Origin: JAAKFL01 sp964629645
GTDB lineage: Bacteria; Chlamydiota; Chlamydiia; Chlamydiales; SLFE01
Assembly (NCBI GenBank): GCA_964629645.1
Contig: CAZVSU010000042.1
Location: 1-23,308 of the forward strand
Length of the DNA: 23,308 nucleotides
Direction of reading: 5' to 3'
Of the stretch, positions 22,367-23,308 are shown one piece after another. The notes under the pieces were generated by a model. That model saw only the letters and a program-made list of their open reading frames with translations, searched no databases and was not told the DNA's origin. A program made the translations under genes and the position numbers. How positions within the stretch are numbered: the first letter of the stretch is position 1; every line of letters starts with the position of its first letter.

Positions 22367-23271
22367 AGATTTTATTCACAGGAGCGAGTTCATTTACCGG
22401 TTATTGGTTTGTCAAAGAATTGGCGGGGCGAGGTCACGAGGTGCACGCCACTTTCCGGCAATTTCCCGATGAATATTTTGGCATGCGAAAAAAAAGGGTT
22501 GAGCAGTGTGCAAGGTTCTGCATCCCTCACTATCAATGTTCTCTTGAGGGAGCTCGGTTTGCCGATCTCTGGAACGAGGAGTTCGATCTCTTCTGCCACC
22601 ACGCCGCGGAAGTCGGCCACTACAAGAGCGACTGTTTCGATATTCCTAAGGCGCTTAGGAACAATATGGGCCCTTTGCCTGAGCTCATCGCGAAAAAAAA
22701 ACCGGGGAGAATCGTAGTCACAGGCTCGATTTTTCAAGGAGGCGGCCATAAGCTCCCCTTTTCTCCTTATGCGCTTTCAAAATCTTTTACCACTCAATGG
22801 ATGTCTTATCTGGCGCAAAAAAACGGCATTCCCTTTAAAGAGTTTGTCATTCCCAATCCTTTCGGCCCATTTGAAGATGAGCGCTTCACAACCTGGCTTG
22901 TCAAACAGTGGGGCAGCCTTGCATTGGCCGAGGTGAAAACGCCTGATTATGTGCGCGACAACATCCATGTCTCCCTTTTGGCAAAAGTTTATGCGCACTT
23001 TGCCACTATAGAGAACCAAATCCCTTATGAAACATGGTCTCCTTCCGGTTATCGTATGTCGCAAAAAGACTTCACAGAGCTTTTTGCAATGAAAATGCGC
23101 TCTCGTTTAGGCCTTCCCTGTGACTGTGTGTTTGCAAAGCAGATCGCCTTTCCCGAACCGAAGACGCGGCTTGGCGAAGGGTCGCCGGTCCCCGAAATCG
23201 ACTGGGATGAGGAAAAGGCGTGGGATGAATTGGCCCTCTATTACGAAGAAAATGTGCTAGTACTTAGTTAA
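22363..23271 (+). CDS. NAD(P)-dependent sugar epimerase/reductase (extended SDR)
   Basis: Protein of 302 residues. The Rossmann motif GASSFTG (7-13), the active-site Ser122 in VVTGSIF, and Tyr136/Lys140 in SPYALSK show an extended short-chain dehydrogenase/reductase; FVIPNPFGPFEDERF is the usual segment after it. It likely finishes the nucleotide sugar made by the two preceding enzymes by reducing or epimerising the 4-keto group, but could be a CDP-glucose 4,6-dehydratase substitute; the sequence lacks the clear dehydratase active-site pattern. The last four codons (Leu-Val-Leu-Ser) and the TAA come from the second MITE copy starting at 23257, so the native C-terminus was probably replaced; since the preceding WDELALYY looks like a natural family end, little may be missing. 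Confidence 0.82.
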   Translation: MKILFTGASSFTGYWFVKELAGRGHEVHATFRQFPDEYFGMRKKRVEQCARFCIPHYQCSLEGARFADLWNEEFDLFCHHAAEVGHYKSDCFDIPKALRNNMGPLPELIAKKKPGRIVVTGSIFQGGGHKLPFSPYALSKSFTTQWMSYLAQKNGIPFKEFVIPNPFGPFEDERFTTWLVKQWGSLALAEVKTPDYVRDNIHVSLLAKVYAHFATIENQIPYETWSPSGYRMSQKDFTELFAMKMRSRLGLPCDCVFAKQIAFPEPKTRLGEGSPVPEIDWDEEKAWDELALYYEENVLVLS

Positions 23272-23308
23272 AAAAGTTTTTGATCAAATTCGGCATTATA
23301 AGCGCCGC
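23257..23308. mobile_element. MITE-like element, copy 2 (left part only, runs off the window)
   Basis: The 52 bases from CTAGTACTTAGTTAAAAAAG onward equal the left part of the element at 20577-20706 with a single change (G to A at 23299), in the same orientation. The change turns the minus-strand -10 candidate into a perfect TATAAT. The element provides the stop codon of the upstream SDR gene. The right end is outside the window. Confidence 0.75.

Noticed and set aside
22390..22749. Open frame antisense to the SDR gene, 119 codons
   Set aside because: The sense strand encodes conserved Rossmann and YxxxK motifs.
1..23308. CRISPR array or complete insertion sequence
   Set aside because: No regularly spaced repeats of CRISPR length and no transposase frame were seen; only termini and remnants are present.

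Overview
The window looks like a chromosomal segment of an environmental, amoeba-associated chlamydia (order Parachlamydiales; I cannot name the species). The pointers are a eukaryote-like F-box protein with a C-terminal domain I recall from chlamydial and amoeba-symbiont proteins, a TyrP-type amino acid permease resembling chlamydial ones, and several lineage-specific proteins that could be effectors, mixed with ordinary housekeeping genes. This assignment is inference; no rRNA, tRNA or other decisive marker is present. About twenty protein genes are supported, on both strands, in short operons of one to three genes.

Layout. 1-60: a relic transposon end. 186-4535: a secreted or membrane-anchored transglutaminase-like protein, a convergent START/SRPBCC protein, and a FadL-type outer-membrane protein with a perfect hairpin behind it. 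4827-6215: two unrecognised proteins. 6216-6919: about 700 bases of apparently decayed DNA holding a perfect 19-bp inverted repeat. 6920-9589: an alpha/beta hydrolase, an unknown membrane protein, and a divergent MntR-type regulator with a palindrome between the last two. 9616-12438: an F-box protein and the translational GTPase BipA/TypA. 12536-14098: a 520-residue unknown protein with an internal duplication. 14104-16653: a recognisable promoter driving gpsA and nnr (phospholipid precursor synthesis; NAD(P)HX repair). 16643-19377: a lipoprotein and, divergently, two tandem paralogous glycosyltransferases that both carry signal peptides. 19366-20562: a TyrP-like permease. 20577-20860: a cluster of mobile-element remnants. 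20958-23271: a three-gene nucleotide-sugar operon (glucose-1-phosphate cytidylyltransferase, RmlC-like 3,5-epimerase, SDR epimerase/reductase).

The most notable structure is a 130-bp nearly perfect palindrome (MITE-like) at 20577-20706. A second copy in the same orientation begins at 23257 and runs off the window, so the sugar operon lies between two direct copies. The first copy sits 14 bp upstream of the permease start codon and carries a promoter-like sequence pointing at it; the second supplies the last codons and stop of the epimerase gene. Remnants of at least three other repeat types (IS21-like and IS3-like ends, and a GACGTCTTC inverted repeat) mark this junction and the 6.2-6.9 kb gap as insertion hot spots.

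Functionally the window joins core metabolism (GpsA, Nnr, TypA) with envelope and sugar functions (FadL, lipoprotein, secreted glycosyltransferases, CDP-sugar genes), metal regulation (MntR) and candidate host-interaction proteins (F-box protein, duplicated-domain protein, acidic 377-residue protein). No complete insertion sequence, CRISPR array or RNA gene was seen.
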